From: Atopsyche davidsoni
Taxonomy: Eukaryota > Arthropoda > Insecta > Trichoptera > Hydrobiosidae
Assembly: GCA_022113835.1 (NCBI GenBank)
Contig: JAILWY010000007.1
Location: 2,237,001-2,301,000, forward strand
DNA: 64,000 nt
Direction of reading: 5' to 3'
The translations under genes were made by a program, and so were the position numbers. The first letter of the stretch is position 1; every line of letters starts with the position of its first letter. The notes under the pieces are model-generated. The model saw nothing but the letters and a program-made list of their open reading frames with translations. It searched no databases and was not told the DNA's origin. Shown here piece after piece: positions 14,059-27,991 of the stretch.

Positions 14059-17000
14059 TATATATAATGTACTTGATACGAATGTCACGGATGTTTTCCA
14101 CGTGGAAAGTTCCTCGCTTATCAGGTGCATAGTCGGGCGGCCTTCGCAGATAAGCCGGCGGGCGCACTGTGCCGTGCCACAGGTCCGCCGGTCGCGTTGT
14201 GTACCTGGCGACCTACATTTGGCCCACTGTGCGATAAAAAAAAGGTTAGTTCCATTCGGCCTGTGATACTGAACCTACACAATGCCAGAATGGTTTATGC
14301 CACAAACAGATCACAGTAAACTTTTTATCGGCTTGTTTTCTTAAACTATAAAAAAATCTACACGATACTGTAGTGTTAATGCGCAAGAATCTGTTGCTTA
14401 ACAGAGTATTTTTTTTTGGCGGCGTCACGGTTCGTTTTATATTTTAATATTATACAATTTTTGCTCGGTATAACGAGACTGTGACGTCAACGTATAATGG
14501 TTTACTTAGACCTCGTTTAGAAAATGACTTTATACCACGGAACAGTTTTTGATATCTTTTTTTGTAAAATTTAAATTTATTAATATATTTTGTTTCACAC
14601 ATATTTTTTTGATTTTACTCGAATCGCTCATATTTAATTAGGGTAGAGAGATTCTGAGGTTATTGTTGTAATCTCAGCTATAAACGTCACTAGCGTTTCA
14701 TGCCGTCCTCTTGCGATCGCCAGCTCCAGCGTCCGCTGCAGGTGTGCAATTAATGTCTGCGATGTAATCACCTGGCCGCCCGCAAGTTCAGGTCCTTAAC
14801 CCCTCGCGGGCCGCGCGCCGTTACAGCCCGGCGAAGGTTCGAAGGAAGTCGGCATACGGTGTTCCTGAGTATCGTGACGTTCAATGTTTATTTGGGTTAT
14901 TATTATTCTATAATAATATTATTGTGGTCATTTATTTACGTATATTATAGTATATATTTATACTTCCACTTGTTTTTTTTATTTCGATGCATCCCCAGGC
15001 AACAACTGGAAATATCAATAAATTATAATGGATTTCCACCTTCTACCAAAAATACATATATGTAGTATATTACAAAATAATAAAAAAAAAACCAGTAGCT
15101 TAACCCAAAAACAAAAATTAACGGTTTTTTTTGTATTTAAATATATTTTTTTGTTTTTATAATTTTGTAATGTCTATGTTAACCTTTTTTTGAGGTCAAT
15201 CTTTTCTGATCATACTGTGGTGAGTTTCGAAACACCGCGTGTTCAGCGGGGAACTTAGTACCGCTGAATTATCTCCCTTTGTGCGCCGGGGACTTTCATA
15301 TTTCAAGCGTTCGCGAAAGCTCTGCGCCCGCAGTGAGCCGGTCATGTGGGATGGGATTTCAGCAATGATTAAGTGCAATTATTTATAGCCCCAAAGGCCT
15401 AAGAGGTCAGATTCATCGAGGCTTAAGGGGAAAATAGCTATTAGTAATAAATACTTATCTTTATTACCTGAAATTGTATTGTATTAATTATATATTTAGC
15501 CTGCTAGAATAATGGAACTATGAATGAAAATTTCGTCGTTCTGACAAACGTAATCTAAACTGATGTGATTCAGTATGATTTTTATTGTAACTATTACAAA
15601 ATTTAATTAAGAAATATCAAAATTATTTACTTTTCTCAAGCCATATCAAGTATTCTCCCATATTTTTTTGGATGCCATAGTGACTTTTTAGTTTATTAAT
15701 TCAAAACATGTATGATATTTACTTTTACGTAATGCATCGATCACTTGTTAATACGCCCCGGAACTCCATTCGTATCTCTTTACGTATCTTTTAATACCAT
15801 AAGATCGAGTAACAAATGTTTTCTTATATAGTTGTTGTATTTTTTTAAATATATTAATTTTATTATGAGATGTTTCTCACTGGGTAGTATTTTGTACTAA
15901 TTCAGTATATGCGCTTCCAGAGAGACACTGACGCTTCAGAATGCGAAGGCTAATAAAATTATAAAGTAAAACGGAATAATCTTATATGGCTTGAATAAAA
16001 CTACGCCCCCTCCCCCCGCCGCCACTGTATTGTGTCATCCGCAAATTTGGTACAAGGCCGGCGCGCTACAGTACTGGAGAGACTGAAACTCGGTTTTACT
16101 GCACACCGCGAACATGCGAAAACAGCCGCAATGCGATCGGGTCGCTTTACGCCAAAACTCAATGAAGTATTCTTGAATTTAGTACTTTCTGATCTACTGA
16201 TAGGCCATACCACGAACAGTTCAATGCTGAAGAATCTCGAGCTTACTGCATCGAGTCTCTTTTCGATGCTTGAAAAATATATGTAATATGTATACGAGGC
16301 GATTTATGATGACAAAGTCATCACAAATTTATATATTTTTTTAGCGTTTTTGTGATCTGCTGATGAGACATTCTGCGAACGGTAGTGCTGATAGATGTAA
16401 ATGTGGCAATTCTGGGTACCGAAACTTGACAGCTGTACTCGCAAAAAACAACCGTAATACCGTAAAACGTAAGGTAATGTTTTTTATGCCCTGCCGGCGA
16501 AACACTCGACTAACAGTGAAATACTGAAGGAAACTGGAGTCACCGCCGCTGCCGACCATGTGGCCCGAGTGCAGCGTTTCGTACCATACTTTCTTGCTTG
16601 CAACTTGCAGCTTGCATTTAACGCCTTTCACGTGTACGTCGCCGCGGTCTGTCATTAGCCCACAGGTGAGCGAGGCGGTGGCGCAACCCGACTGCCTTAC
16701 AGTCGATTTATGGAGAAGGAATAATTGTACGCTCCTCTCGATTATGCTAATTCCGCAGCGGAAGTGTGGTTGGTCGAATACCGTTTTGGTGTTCAGATGT
16801 TGTAATTCGAATCGCGCAAGACTTTCATTGAAACTGATCACTTTCTTTAATTATTTTTTTTTTACTCGATCCTACATTGTATAAATATAAATAATAAAAA
16901 ATCGATATGCATAATTTTTTTTACGGATTTTCGTCTAACGTAACAAGTATTTTACAATCCTAACTATGATTACGAAATATATTTAAAAAGTTCCTTTCAG

Positions 17001-20000
17001 TATTGTTTTAGTAAGTGGCAAAGTTGTAGAGGCTAATTAAGGAACTCTACAAAATTAACATTACTTCGGGATTCTACGAATTACAGAGAAACAAAAAAGA
17101 AAATAAGCACACGTTTTTTTATAATTTGGGCGCATGTACAGGTAAAGGTTCTTCAGGCAAAAAAAAATATAATACAACTAATTTATATTGTATACTGTTA
17201 TTAACGAATGATATTTCGCCCTACGAAGGCACGGGAAACTTTATCATATAATAGATTCGTATATATTTTAATAAGAAATTATGTTTCGTGTTTGTTTTTG
17301 ATATGAATGTCATGTTTTATAAATAGTTCCTTTAAAACCAGATTTTTTTTATAACCAACGTTGAGTGGGACACATTTAAACATAGGTAATCTGAACGATG
17401 TCTATTAATCATACTAACCCATAAGTTGTTCATAGTCTCTTATTTGCATACAAGAAAAATCACAATAATTATATTTCTCTCAACTTGGAGACAATAAAAA
17501 TAAAAATATACATATTTTATGTTGCTGCAGCCGGACTACGTAGTTGGGAGGCAAAAGTACTAATCACTGTTATAGGATATATTAATATTTGTTTAATTCT
17601 TTTGTATAAGTATGCTGGCGCCGTCGCCAGCAGCTTCATGATGCGGCAGCGTCCTCGTGTGCTGATCTAACAATCGCGAATGATGGTACAATCGGGCATA
17701 GATCTCGTCGATGGGCTAGTCTGACCTGCAACGAACAATCGGCGTTCATCCTCGGCCCGAAGGACAGCAGTCTCACAGAAGTCAACAGAAGCATTTGTAA
17801 TGCATTGTTTGTATACTATAATACATTGCAGTTGCTAAAATAGTTCGTTGGAATCATTATGGTGCAAAAATATCGGCGTTTCTTCTTTATTTGGAGTTTT
17901 ATGCTCTCAGCCCCTATTCGTAGAACATTATAGAGTATGGCGCGTCTCAGGGTATTGTCGGCATTTTACTGGTCTTAGTCTACATTAGCGTATGCCTATG
18001 ATAATTATGTATTCACTCTCGTTACCGACGAGATGGTGTAATCGCTTATGTCTAATGCTATTCGTGAGATGTGAGCCCTCGCGTGTGCCTTGAGCGACAG
18101 CCCCAATCGAGGAGATGGATTCCAACTCATTTCAAGTTCAATACGGCGGATGCTGCGCCGGTCAGATATACTCGCGTGAGAGAAGTTTTTTTAAAATGTA
18201 TTATTTACCATATGTAAATAACCCACCAATCCATCCTGCTGTGCAGAGCTTAAGTAATATACCAGTTTTATATTTGTTAGATATGCTTTGCTACAATATT
18301 GCAGTGCGCTACTTCTTTTATGGAAATATTTTTAAAGAAATAAACGACTTGAGAGTTTTTTTCTCAGCGGTGATGTCACTCGCAGACGACTTTGTATACG
18401 GCTCCGTATTAGGCCGTGATGCAATCCAATAGAACTGCCTTACATACTACCCGTTCGTTGATGATATTTCTAAGTTGATAATGAGAATGGATTTGCATGC
18501 ATATTTAACGACTGTGAAGCAATTTGAGCTTTAATAACCAATTATCTCTTGATGGAAAATGCTAAACTGCACATTGTTTTTTTTATATTGTTACAATTCC
18601 GGTTTTGCATCTCTCGTTACTACTTGTTTTTTTAAAATTCTTTTTGTTATCAAATTATCTCTTCAGTGAACTTGTTCAATTCACATGGAGATAATAATAT
18701 CTCAGCCAAACAAGGTATAACGTTTATTTAGAGTGTAAAAAAAACTTTGCACATATCGCATTTGTTGAATGCTTGTTTTTAGATAATATGTTGATTCTCT
18801 GCTAGCAGAATTTGTGCACCTGTCAGTAGTTTATTACATTAAATTTTGTTATTCATGATGTTGCAAATTTATATATTCCTGTTTATTATGAAATTATTGT
18901 AATCAAAATTTTATTTTTAGTGTGCCCCTAAATTGTACAAGTCTCGCGTGGTTTTTGATACTAGGGATTGTTCCATAACAGGTTTCACGAGCCTGGAAGA
19001 ATTTGCGCATAATGTTGCCAACATTATTATCACACCAGGGAAAAGACACCCGATGTGCACAACTAGTAAAAATGGCAATAAGTAATAATTTGTGTGAGTG
19101 TTATTGTTCTCAAGTAGGTCCACGCTTGTCCACGGTGTCAATTGGCATGCACGCTTGCACGCACATCTCGGAGCTATTTTCGATTTTGTATTTTTTTATG
19201 CCATCTATTAGCCGGCCGGCGAGTTTCACTGCTCGCGGCGTGGATTCGGCAATATCTCCGGCGAGACGACCCTCGTTGATATCTGAGTCATTGCAAACGG
19301 GTCGACCTCCCATCTGGTACATCGAAAGCAAAATCCACGCACAGGTGTGTGTAATTAACTCGCGAATGTGGGGAGATATTTGTTTATATCGAATTGCATG
19401 CAAATTAAAGTGCAGTCGGTTAGCGAGCCAATCGCGAGATGGCGTTTTTTATAATTGATTTTTATTGAAGCGTGTAACTGTTTTTTATCGGTAGATTGAC
19501 TATCGGTTAATGTGAGATATAAATATGATTTTTTTTTACTTTCTGTGGTTATGGAAGAGTTGTTTAGTATCGTTGCATCATTGGTTGTTTCCAATTTTAA
19601 TAAAAACCAAATTAAGATTTAAAGTTAAAGATAGCTCGAAGAGCGTTTCTCGGCCTACGGCTAGATAGTGTAACCGATTTTAAAATAAATGATTTTTTAT
19701 ATCATACATATTTACCAAGTGCTTATTTATATATTAAATTTGATAATAATTTATTTCATAAGTTCTTTCGTTTATGAGGTACACACGCGGTATAACATAA
19801 CTACACGCGGTAGTTGTGTTAAAATTGAATTGGTTTGAACCATCGTAAAATTTTAATTTTTAATGATGTTTGATCAATATTGATATACAAATACAATACG
19901 CGGACTATACTCATATTAAATTCACCGTAGTTTAAAAAATACCCGTTGCTTAGTCTTAGCGTTTAAAATTAAATTTCCTCCAGAAAAATTTTGAGCTATT

Positions 20001-20452
20001 AGACCACGTAAATATTAATAAAACTGATGTTTTTGATAATTGTTGAAAATGCGTGCAAAATCGAGCATTCCAGGCACACGATTCCCGGTTCCTAATATCG
20101 TGTTCACTGAGTCATAATTTAAGGAGAGAAAGGATGGAAAGTATTTTCAGAATTACAGAATTTATTTGGCAAACATTTGGTAACGAAGAAACGTGCGAGA
20201 AGTATGTTTATTTGTGGAAATGACTTGCTTTTTCTTACCGTACATGCTTTATAGTTCAACTTGCGAGTGATTTCCCAGCATGCCAGTTGTGAGTAACGAT
20301 AATGTACTTTTGAGAACATTAAATAATATTGATTTATTCATGGAAGCACTCCTATAAATCTTTCACAAGTACGATTTTGGGTATTTCCAAAAGCCGGAAG
20401 CTTCTCGTGGATGTAAAATAAATCCCTTAAAGCTTACGGTTGCTTTCGTTAC

Positions 20453-20627
20453 GGATATCCATGTTACGTCACAACTTGCGACCGACTTGCAATTAGCCAA
20501 TAGTGTCTGCTTTTGGACCACGAAAAACACCCAAAATAAAGGGACGGTATTGGCTGATTGCGAATCGGTCGCAAGTCGTGTCTCAACGCGTGTAGGAGGC
20601 TTTAAGGATATTCATGTTACGTCACAA
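20453..20627. mobile_element. Inverted-repeat MITE flanked by 22-bp direct repeats
   Basis: Two arms read inwards as ACTTGCGACCGA, then GCAAT and AGCCAATA on the left, with the reverse complement on the right. Outside them lie 22-base direct repeats (20,453-20,474 and 20,606-20,627) differing at one base. The family recurs at about 28,510, 34,430, 34,575, 37,750 and 43,980. Confidence 0.6.
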
Positions 20628-23449
20628 AATGGCGATAAACCGTTAGACCGCAGGAGATATCGCGTCGCGTCGCTGTCTCTGGCTTAGCGGTTTTGTAATT
20701 CGATAACGCATCGGATAGATTTGAATTGTACTCGTATTTAATTTTTAAAAAAATGTAGTTATTCATAATATTTCTACAGAACGAAAGGTCTTATGTGTTT
20801 TTTTGCAATTGGGTATTGATTTTTCGTTTTTTGTTTTGATATTTTCGAGTCCCAGAGCAAATTAAAATTTCACCCCATGTGGCGATAATTTTGAATGAAA
20901 CATTTGCAATCAACAATTTTAAAACAAACCTGCGTAATTTATTTTTAATATGAATCTTCAATAAAATATTTGTAACTTCCATCGACTAAAACATTTCTAA
21001 GAAAACCACTTTGAAGATTAACTTTACGTTTTCGATTTATACACAAATCACGTTGTTCATGAATATAAATACTGTTCAAATAAAATTTGCTTCTGTAGAA
21101 AATATATTTAATTTTACCGTAGCCTATTCCGAGAGCGCCATATTTTTTTTTATTAAACGTTTCAATTTTTCAGCAAAAAGTGAAGTAAATCCATTCGACC
21201 CGAGAGAGTTGAACCGTGAACCCACTGCCCGACAAGTCCCCGCCGTGCCCAATAAAAGCAAACTTCTGCCACCGCCCGTTAAGTTCGGTTCTGAACTCCG
21301 TGGGAACGCGACCGAGTGTACTGAAAGTAGAGTACGATATGCAGCACCGGGGACTTCGCCTCGGCGCCACATGGTTGGCAGCGGTTGCGCTCTTGAATAT
21401 ATACAAAAAAAATATCAATCTGCAGGCAGTCGATGACAGCTCGCCGCAGCAATTTTATCATTTTAATCAATGCACACAAATAAAATGTTGTATATATATA
21501 TTTAATATAGAACCCATATCATATATTTATTAAAGTTACTAACGCCGCCGCCCTTGCATTGGTGCTTCGCGGGAAGTATGTGGCACCCTGGCAAAGTTCC
21601 GAGTGCAGCGAATCGTTCTATACTCGATTATAATTCTGTTCTGGATTCTGCTTGGGTGCTTTTTAATCCTTTTGCCTACCGCTGAAAAAATGAGCTCGGA
21701 GATAGATACTAAGAACAGAAAATACCTGGACTTTGTTCAATCGTTTGATATCTCCGGTCGCTCGTGGATGACTTGTCATTCTCGCCGATGCGCTCTTATA
21801 TTTTGTTGGTTTATTTTTTTCGTCTTCTGATTGCAGGCTTTGAGCCTCCGGCTAATTACGGTTTAAGAAACACCGCCTTCGTGATTATTAGAAGGAGGTA
21901 CTTGCATACATAGTTGCTTCAAGACAATCAGCGCGAGGAATTCTCGGAACCTCTCGATTTCGAGCGTGCTTTTTCCTCCAGACACACAAAAAACTCACTT
22001 TTCAACCGCCGGCGCTCGTCTGCCGTGACGTCACGCCATTCTTCCCACAGCGTGTCCCTCGGAACCAAGATGGCGGCCGCTCGAGAAACCCCCCATAACC
22101 AAACATGTAAACCTCTAAATACGACCTCTTTGGGTATAAGTAGAAGGCAGAGTATTCGCAGGGGTATGTGATTCAAACCCACCTTCTGTAATCTCCTTCA
22201 GTTTCTCTCGTCACGGATAATTTACCTTCATCATCTTCGGCCGCAGGAACTGGCGTCATGTTACTGCGAAGATCATGCTCGTTCAGACCCCGAGTGTTCC
22301 TCGTCTCCTCAATTTTTTTGGCGTATTATTTGACAGCATAACAGCTGATTGCGAACTCGTATTACTTAAGCAGATTTTTTTATTCGTTTTTTTATATTTA
22401 CTTTGCACGGAGCTGTGATTGATGTTAACATATTCAAAACGCGATGAACCCGATGAGGTATTATAAGTTTATCTCGTTTACGAATTAAATTTGCATCCTG
22501 GTTTAGCAGCCACAGAAAATGGCTAGCAGGATCAAATAATCAACTTTTGAACTAAAATTTTGCTACTTTATTAATAAAAACGCGAATATCTATGTTATAT
22601 TTCACGCATTCCAAAAAAATCACTGCAAAAGAAAAACCGCTATTCTTAAACTAGACTTTCTGTTTTTTTGTTTTTTGTTTTTCTATAAAAGATCATTGAA
22701 TATTTTCATCGAATTTCGGTCATCGGTTCTTCACGCTGGTAGGTTTTTAAAGTGTATTTTTTTGCTTCTTTGTCTTGCTTCTGTCTGAACTACATCTATC
22801 ACGCTTCGTTCGTTTTTCTTTTTGCATCTGATCATTCATGGGTTTCTGTTACGCTCGTGTATAAAGAAACTAAGCTCTGGCGTGGATGCTGGGCTGTGGC
22901 GGTTGCAGCAGAGAGATGGACCGCTGCGTGTCTTGTCTATTTTACTCTTATTCGAATATTTATACATGATTATTAGTGCGTGCCGTTAATTCAGCACCTG
23001 AACTAGCAATTTTGTTTCTTGAATATAAAATATACTTATTAAATCATGTCAATTATGTTTATAAAAAACCGAGTTAATTGATTTGGATCATTTTACAGTG
23101 TGTCGTTTTAAATTGATCGACAGATACCTTAGATAAGGTTTATGCATAGAATATAAATGAGTATATTCTAAAATAATGTAAATAAAACTATAAGTGAAAA
23201 TATATGTAAAAACCTAAATTTTTTCACGAGTATTTTTTCCCCTAGTAGTGTGTATATTTAACCATGCCAATTCAAAACGATCTTGGTATTGAATAAATAT
23301 AATAACACTTCTTGGAAGCATAGCAATTGTATTTGCTAAAATTTCAATATTGCAGTATTGGAGAAAAAAATATATAATAATACATTCCACCTCAGTCTTA
23401 ACTTACTAGATATATCAGTTCTTCACTTGCAAGTGACAATTCGAATTTT

Positions 23450-23600
23450 CACTCAGTGCCACAGTGGTTCGGTTGGACAGCACACACCCGTAGAGGGTGG
23501 GTTCAAATCCCAAGTAACAATAATACAATCAATCGAGCAAGTGTACACAACAGTAAGACAGTCGAGGGAGTCCCCAGACACGTGACGAGCCGCACGAGTT
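23450..23600 (+). mobile_element. tRNA-derived SINE remnant
   Basis: An A box TGCCACAGTGG (23,457-23,467) and a perfect B box GGTTCAAATCC (23,500-23,510) lie at tRNA spacing. A CACCC/GGGTG stem stands where the anticodon arm belongs. There is no acceptor stem or intact tRNA fold, so it is a SINE head rather than a tRNA gene. The 3' end is not clear. Confidence 0.55.
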
Positions 23601-24436
23601 GCATGACAAAACCCTTCGGTGACGTCACCGTGCACTTGCCCTTCCCGGGCTGGCCGCCGCTCGGCGCCAGAGAGGGACGCCGCGAGCGGCTGGCACGAGT
23701 GCGAGAGGGACGGCGCGCCGCTCCCCCCCGCCGGGTCGATGACCCCCCGGGGCGACCGGGGGGCCATTTCTATGGAATGTTTCAATACACGCAGTGCCCG
23801 TAGGTTTTTTTTTTTTTAAATCTGTTGCCGGTTTTCCTTGGGGATAAATTGAGGAAATCACAATTCTGCATATATCAAAATATACCACAGTGATTTATTT
23901 TGCTTTTCGCCCTGTGGGCGGGGAGGGGTGGTCAGAGAGGAAGTGGTCCTTTTTTCAAGAGGCTTCTTCCAGTTGTTGCGCCTCACTTGTGGATTCTCTG
24001 GTCAGTGTATCTGATTGCATGCGGTATATTTTGGGTGTCTTTTGTGCGCTCCCGTAGAGCTCAGTAGGGTGTGTCGAGATATTTATATTCATGTCCCTGC
24101 CCGATGGATGTATATATTGGGATCCATTCGTGCGCGTCCTGCCCCCTCGTGCGCGACAGTATCGGTCACAACAACCCCTTTATTGCGTCATCCCTAATGA
24201 CACCACGAATGTCGCCGAGGGCTCGTTAACCGTGACAGTCGCCACCCTCCAATGAACTGCACCAGCGGGCAGTTAATAATGTTATCCTATTTCCATATTG
24301 TGTTAATACACTGCGGGAGAAACAACGCACATTCAACTAATTCTACACTGATCTAGGCCCTTTCAAATTACATAAAAAATACGGAAGCATATTTATTTTT
24401 GGATATATTATCTATCATTGCTAATATTCGTACTTT

Positions 24437-24740
24437 GCAGCATCATTAATTAGTTCAGCTGGTCGTTTCAGCAATGGCGGAATGAACTTCCAATTTCCCT
24501 TCCAGCTGCGACCACCTCAACTCTAGATTACCGTTTACTGACTATTGATATTTAAACTTCGCAGTATCATTCGTTCATTGATATACCGCTTGATTAAAAG
24601 TTCATTCGCTAGTGGAATCTTTCTGACTACTCTTGCAGCTGCATTCACCTTTACTTCAGATAACCATTTACGCACTGTTGATATTCAAACCTCGCAGTAT
24701 CATTAGTTCATTGGCATTTCGGCTGGTCGTGGAGTGACTC
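24437..24740 (+). repeat. Diverged tandem repeat, about 2.4 copies of a ~130-bp unit
   Basis: Units begin GCAGYATCATT at 24,437, 24,561 and 24,694. The first two share CTTCCAGCTGC-like and GATATTYAAAC blocks near their ends. Divergence is substantial. Confidence 0.5.
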
Positions 24741-26126
24741 CCGAGGCTCCTCCGGTGAACAGCCATTACTTTCGGCTGACCTATAGAAGCCCTGCATTGT
24801 TATTCCGGGCGGCCCTGCGCGGTACAGTTACCCATTGTTCGGTCGTGATTCGTCGTGAGCTCGCACGCGTGACACGCCCGTGGCTCCCGGGCGCTGCAGG
24901 TACAGCCCTAGGGAGGAATTAACATTTCCGTTGTAATATCTTCCGTGTGTTTTAATATTTCTTTGTCGTGTTTATTGCTGTCTTATTATCGGACGATTAC
25001 GCTTTTAGAAACATTTTCTTCTGCTATCTGCTATTCGTATCTTGTTTAAATGGCTGCGGCCATGTTTTATCGATTGAAGATATCCGTTGGCTACACTTGA
25101 ATATATTATAAATAATTCAATATCATAAAAAAATGTTTACTTGCATTATTAAATGAACTGGGGTCTTGCGTAACATTAACTATTTAATAGGTTTTTATCA
25201 GTTTTAATGTGAAACAAATAATGTGTAATTTATTTCAAGCCTGCTTAACTTTACATTTTTGATTATCCAAATTACCATTTTTCTGCATTTGACGAAAATG
25301 TTTCATAATTCATTGAGTATAACAGTGTAATCGATCGATTTTCACGCGTTTCATTCGCAGTGTATTCGGTAGTTAATTTATTAAATTAAAACGAATGTTG
25401 AGGTACTCTGGTAATTTATTCTGTTATATATTATGATAAAAAGCCCATTATGTATATTTATCCCGAATCTTGAGGGCCGCCATGTTGTCCTGCATAATAA
25501 TGCGACAACACTCGTGATTTATTATTCTAATGTCATTTTTTTGTTTGTTATTAATTTGTACGAAACTTCTACGAATTCTTCGTTATCTTTTATGTTAGTC
25601 CTATTTAGTGGTGATGGTAACAATCGAATTGTTGAAGCAAGCGTATCGATTAGATCGATGTAGTTTTTTTTTTACGAAAATTATTTAGATTTAATATTTG
25701 GCTAACGTTTTAAATGTTTAGATTTTTGACAGCTCGTATTTATCGATTATAATGATAACAATAATAAAGATATTTAGTTCATTAAAAAAATTGAATATTG
25801 TAAGTAATCTATTGATAGCTGCAAGTTGGTGCCACGATTTGTTTCTACGTGTGTAGAAGACTTGACTATTTAATATCCAAAGCATGCATGCGATTCCTTT
25901 GTCGGCATCAATACATAGCCTGTGATTAAAATCAAATTCGTCTACACATTTCACTGTATAATAATTATTGTGATTTTAATTAAATTATGAGCAGAACCAA
26001 ATGCTTTTAGAGATGTCCATTTTATCGCTATTAGTGAGGTTGTTTCGCCCAGGGGCGTCGTCAAAAGGATTTCTCTATAATTTTTTTGTTATTAAAATTA
26101 ATTGTTTTTTTTTCATTTTTTTTCAG

Positions 26127-26194
26127 GTGAGTTGATCGATCTTCCTCGCGCTTAATTGAGTACAAATTTTCTACCCAATTATCTAACAATAAAG
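26127..26194 (+). promoter_or_regulatory. Candidate recursive-splicing ratchet point 2 with RS-exon
   Basis: A near-pure T tract ends in tttcag at 26,126 and runs straight into the donor GTGAGT. Sixty-eight bases further on is another strong donor, AAAG|GTAAGT at 26,195. This fits the exon-definition model of recursive splicing, in which a downstream donor defines an exon that is then removed from its own first base. The same sequence could be an ordinary 68-base 5' UTR exon for exon 1A. Confidence 0.52.
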
Positions 26195-27991
26195 GTAAGT
26201 ACATTTTGTAAAAACGATTTAGCTCGGATCATACGTTGAAATTCGTACTGTCATTATTCAAGTAAAGAGACTATATATATATATATACACAAAATTTATA
26301 AATATATTTTTTTTTATTTAAGTGAAGCTCCTTTTTGAGGGAGTTTTTAAACATAAAAAATGTGTTTTATTCTGGGTCTAGTATGTTAGTTTTTCTCGAA
26401 ACGCAATATGATAGTTTTGATTTGAGAGACACATTATTAATATATAATTGTACTTTTATTAATAATAAGCTTGAATTGTTGAAAGTATATTTACTATTGT
26501 TATTGTTGGTCTTGGCATTCTAAAATAGCATAGAATTACCGTATTCCCGTCGGTTTCTTTCATGCTTCGGTCGTGGCCTATAAAATGGCAAACATCGCCT
26601 TGAGAGTCTGAAGGAATTCACATTGAAATCAACATCATTGCATTCTATCAAACAACAAAGCGCGGCTAGTTCCAAAAAAATAATACGTGTACAATTTAAA
26701 AATAGCGAAAACTATTTCATTTACGTGATTCGTATTGAAAGCCATTTGCACGCCACTGGTGCAGCTCAAACATGAAGTACGTACTCGCGCAGGTAGCATT
26801 TCCTTTCCACTGCAGTTTAGTTATGTTCGAACGGCCGGTTTACATGGAAATGGTCGGTTTAGACTCGCAGCCCCAGTGGCGTCCGCGGGGCTCGCATGTC
26901 TGCAGCCACCAGCGGCGGCACGAGCCTTTTGTTTGCTTTTGTTCCCGTTGTGATCGCAAAATTACTTTTTTTTTTTCCTCCCGTTTTACATTGCTCCGTG
27001 CGTGTCGCGACGCGAAGGCGACGAATTCTCCGCGATGTATTATGAGGACATTATTTTTACACAGTATAAACTAGCACGTAGCAGTAGCACAAAAAAGCAG
27101 AACTAGAATAAGCCTACATGTGAATATAACCTTTAAATGTTAAAAGCATTTATATAATAATACATTTACTGATAAACTTCTGAAAGAGCAAACTAACTCT
27201 TAGCTCTATATAATGTCACTATACCACCGTAATCATTATAAGGAAACCCTGTTGAATTATATATCGCACAGGCTAAAAATGCTTTTGAACTTTATTAACG
27301 TATGGTGTCATTATAAATATTACTGAAACCGAAGCTGCGGCCAATTCCATAAAATACATCAATAATATATTTAATAGGTCAGCGTTAGATGTATCGACTG
27401 CCGCTGCAACCGCACCAAAGCTTTAAAGGGTTAAAAATATCAGTGAATCAGCGCGTCGACGCGCCCAGTCCAGTTACGAAACAGCCCCAGTCAATAGAGC
27501 CTCTTGCTCCACTTCCCCGGACAATGCACCCTGCCGCGTCACCCGATACAGCGAAGCCTCTAAATGCCAAAGTCCGCCCCGTCATAACACTTCGCGGCAA
27601 ATCCTGAACGAGCCTTCCATAACCGGGATCGGAAATATGGATTATCCCCTGTCCGCGCGATGACCTCTGCAGGTTATTGTGCCCGCTCGGCTTGGGTTTA
27701 TTTTTACACCCCCAATGAACAGTTGAATCATAATTTTAATTAAATTTTACAGCACTCGATTCATTTGTGAACAATTAAGCAGTCTACACGCGTTGCTCAT
27801 CATAACTGCTATTCGTTAATGTATTCTGATTTCCCCTGGCGTAGTAGCGATTATTAGATCACTTTATAATTATTAGATCACTGATAGAGGGAGCCTTGAA
27901 AAAACTTGTTTTAGTGGGCGCCGTGCCAGGAGAGAGCTGGGAATCAGGTCAGAGAGAGGGGGACGCCTGTCTCGTCTCAGCGATGCTGCAG

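Larger units (their letters stand above)
9117..26126. other. Long noncoding stretch between the two ratchet-like sites
   Basis: No coding gene is supported across these 17 kb. Contents I can name are hAT-type elements (10,967 and 13,706), an inverted-repeat MITE with flanking direct repeats (20,453-20,627), a SINE head (23,450), diverged tandem repeats (24,437-24,740) and five TGACGTCA palindromes. GC-rich islets lie near 11,500, 14,130-14,200, 14,700-14,850, 21,200-21,380 and 23,600-23,780. Confidence 0.6.

Noticed and set aside
16650..16675. CCACAG|GTGAGC as a further ratchet point
   Set aside because: There is no real pyrimidine tract before the AG; the sequence is mixed and GC-rich.
16341..16841. 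166-codon open frame on the minus strand
   Set aside because: No recognisable motif, no sensible splice or promoter context, and it overlaps a dispersed repeat core. Treated as chance.
22070..22106. ATGGCGGCC... as another phase-1 first exon
   Set aside because: The donor ACAT|GTAAAC is poor and a phase match occurs by chance one time in three. Kept only as a promoter-motif observation.
22155..22195. Minus-strand GGTTTGAATC resembling a tRNA B box
   Set aside because: Isolated motif without the rest of a tRNA or SINE.
23453..23888. Overlapping frames of about 66-115 codons on both strands
   Set aside because: They lie in a SINE head and adjoining CpG-rich sequence; the openness comes from high GC.
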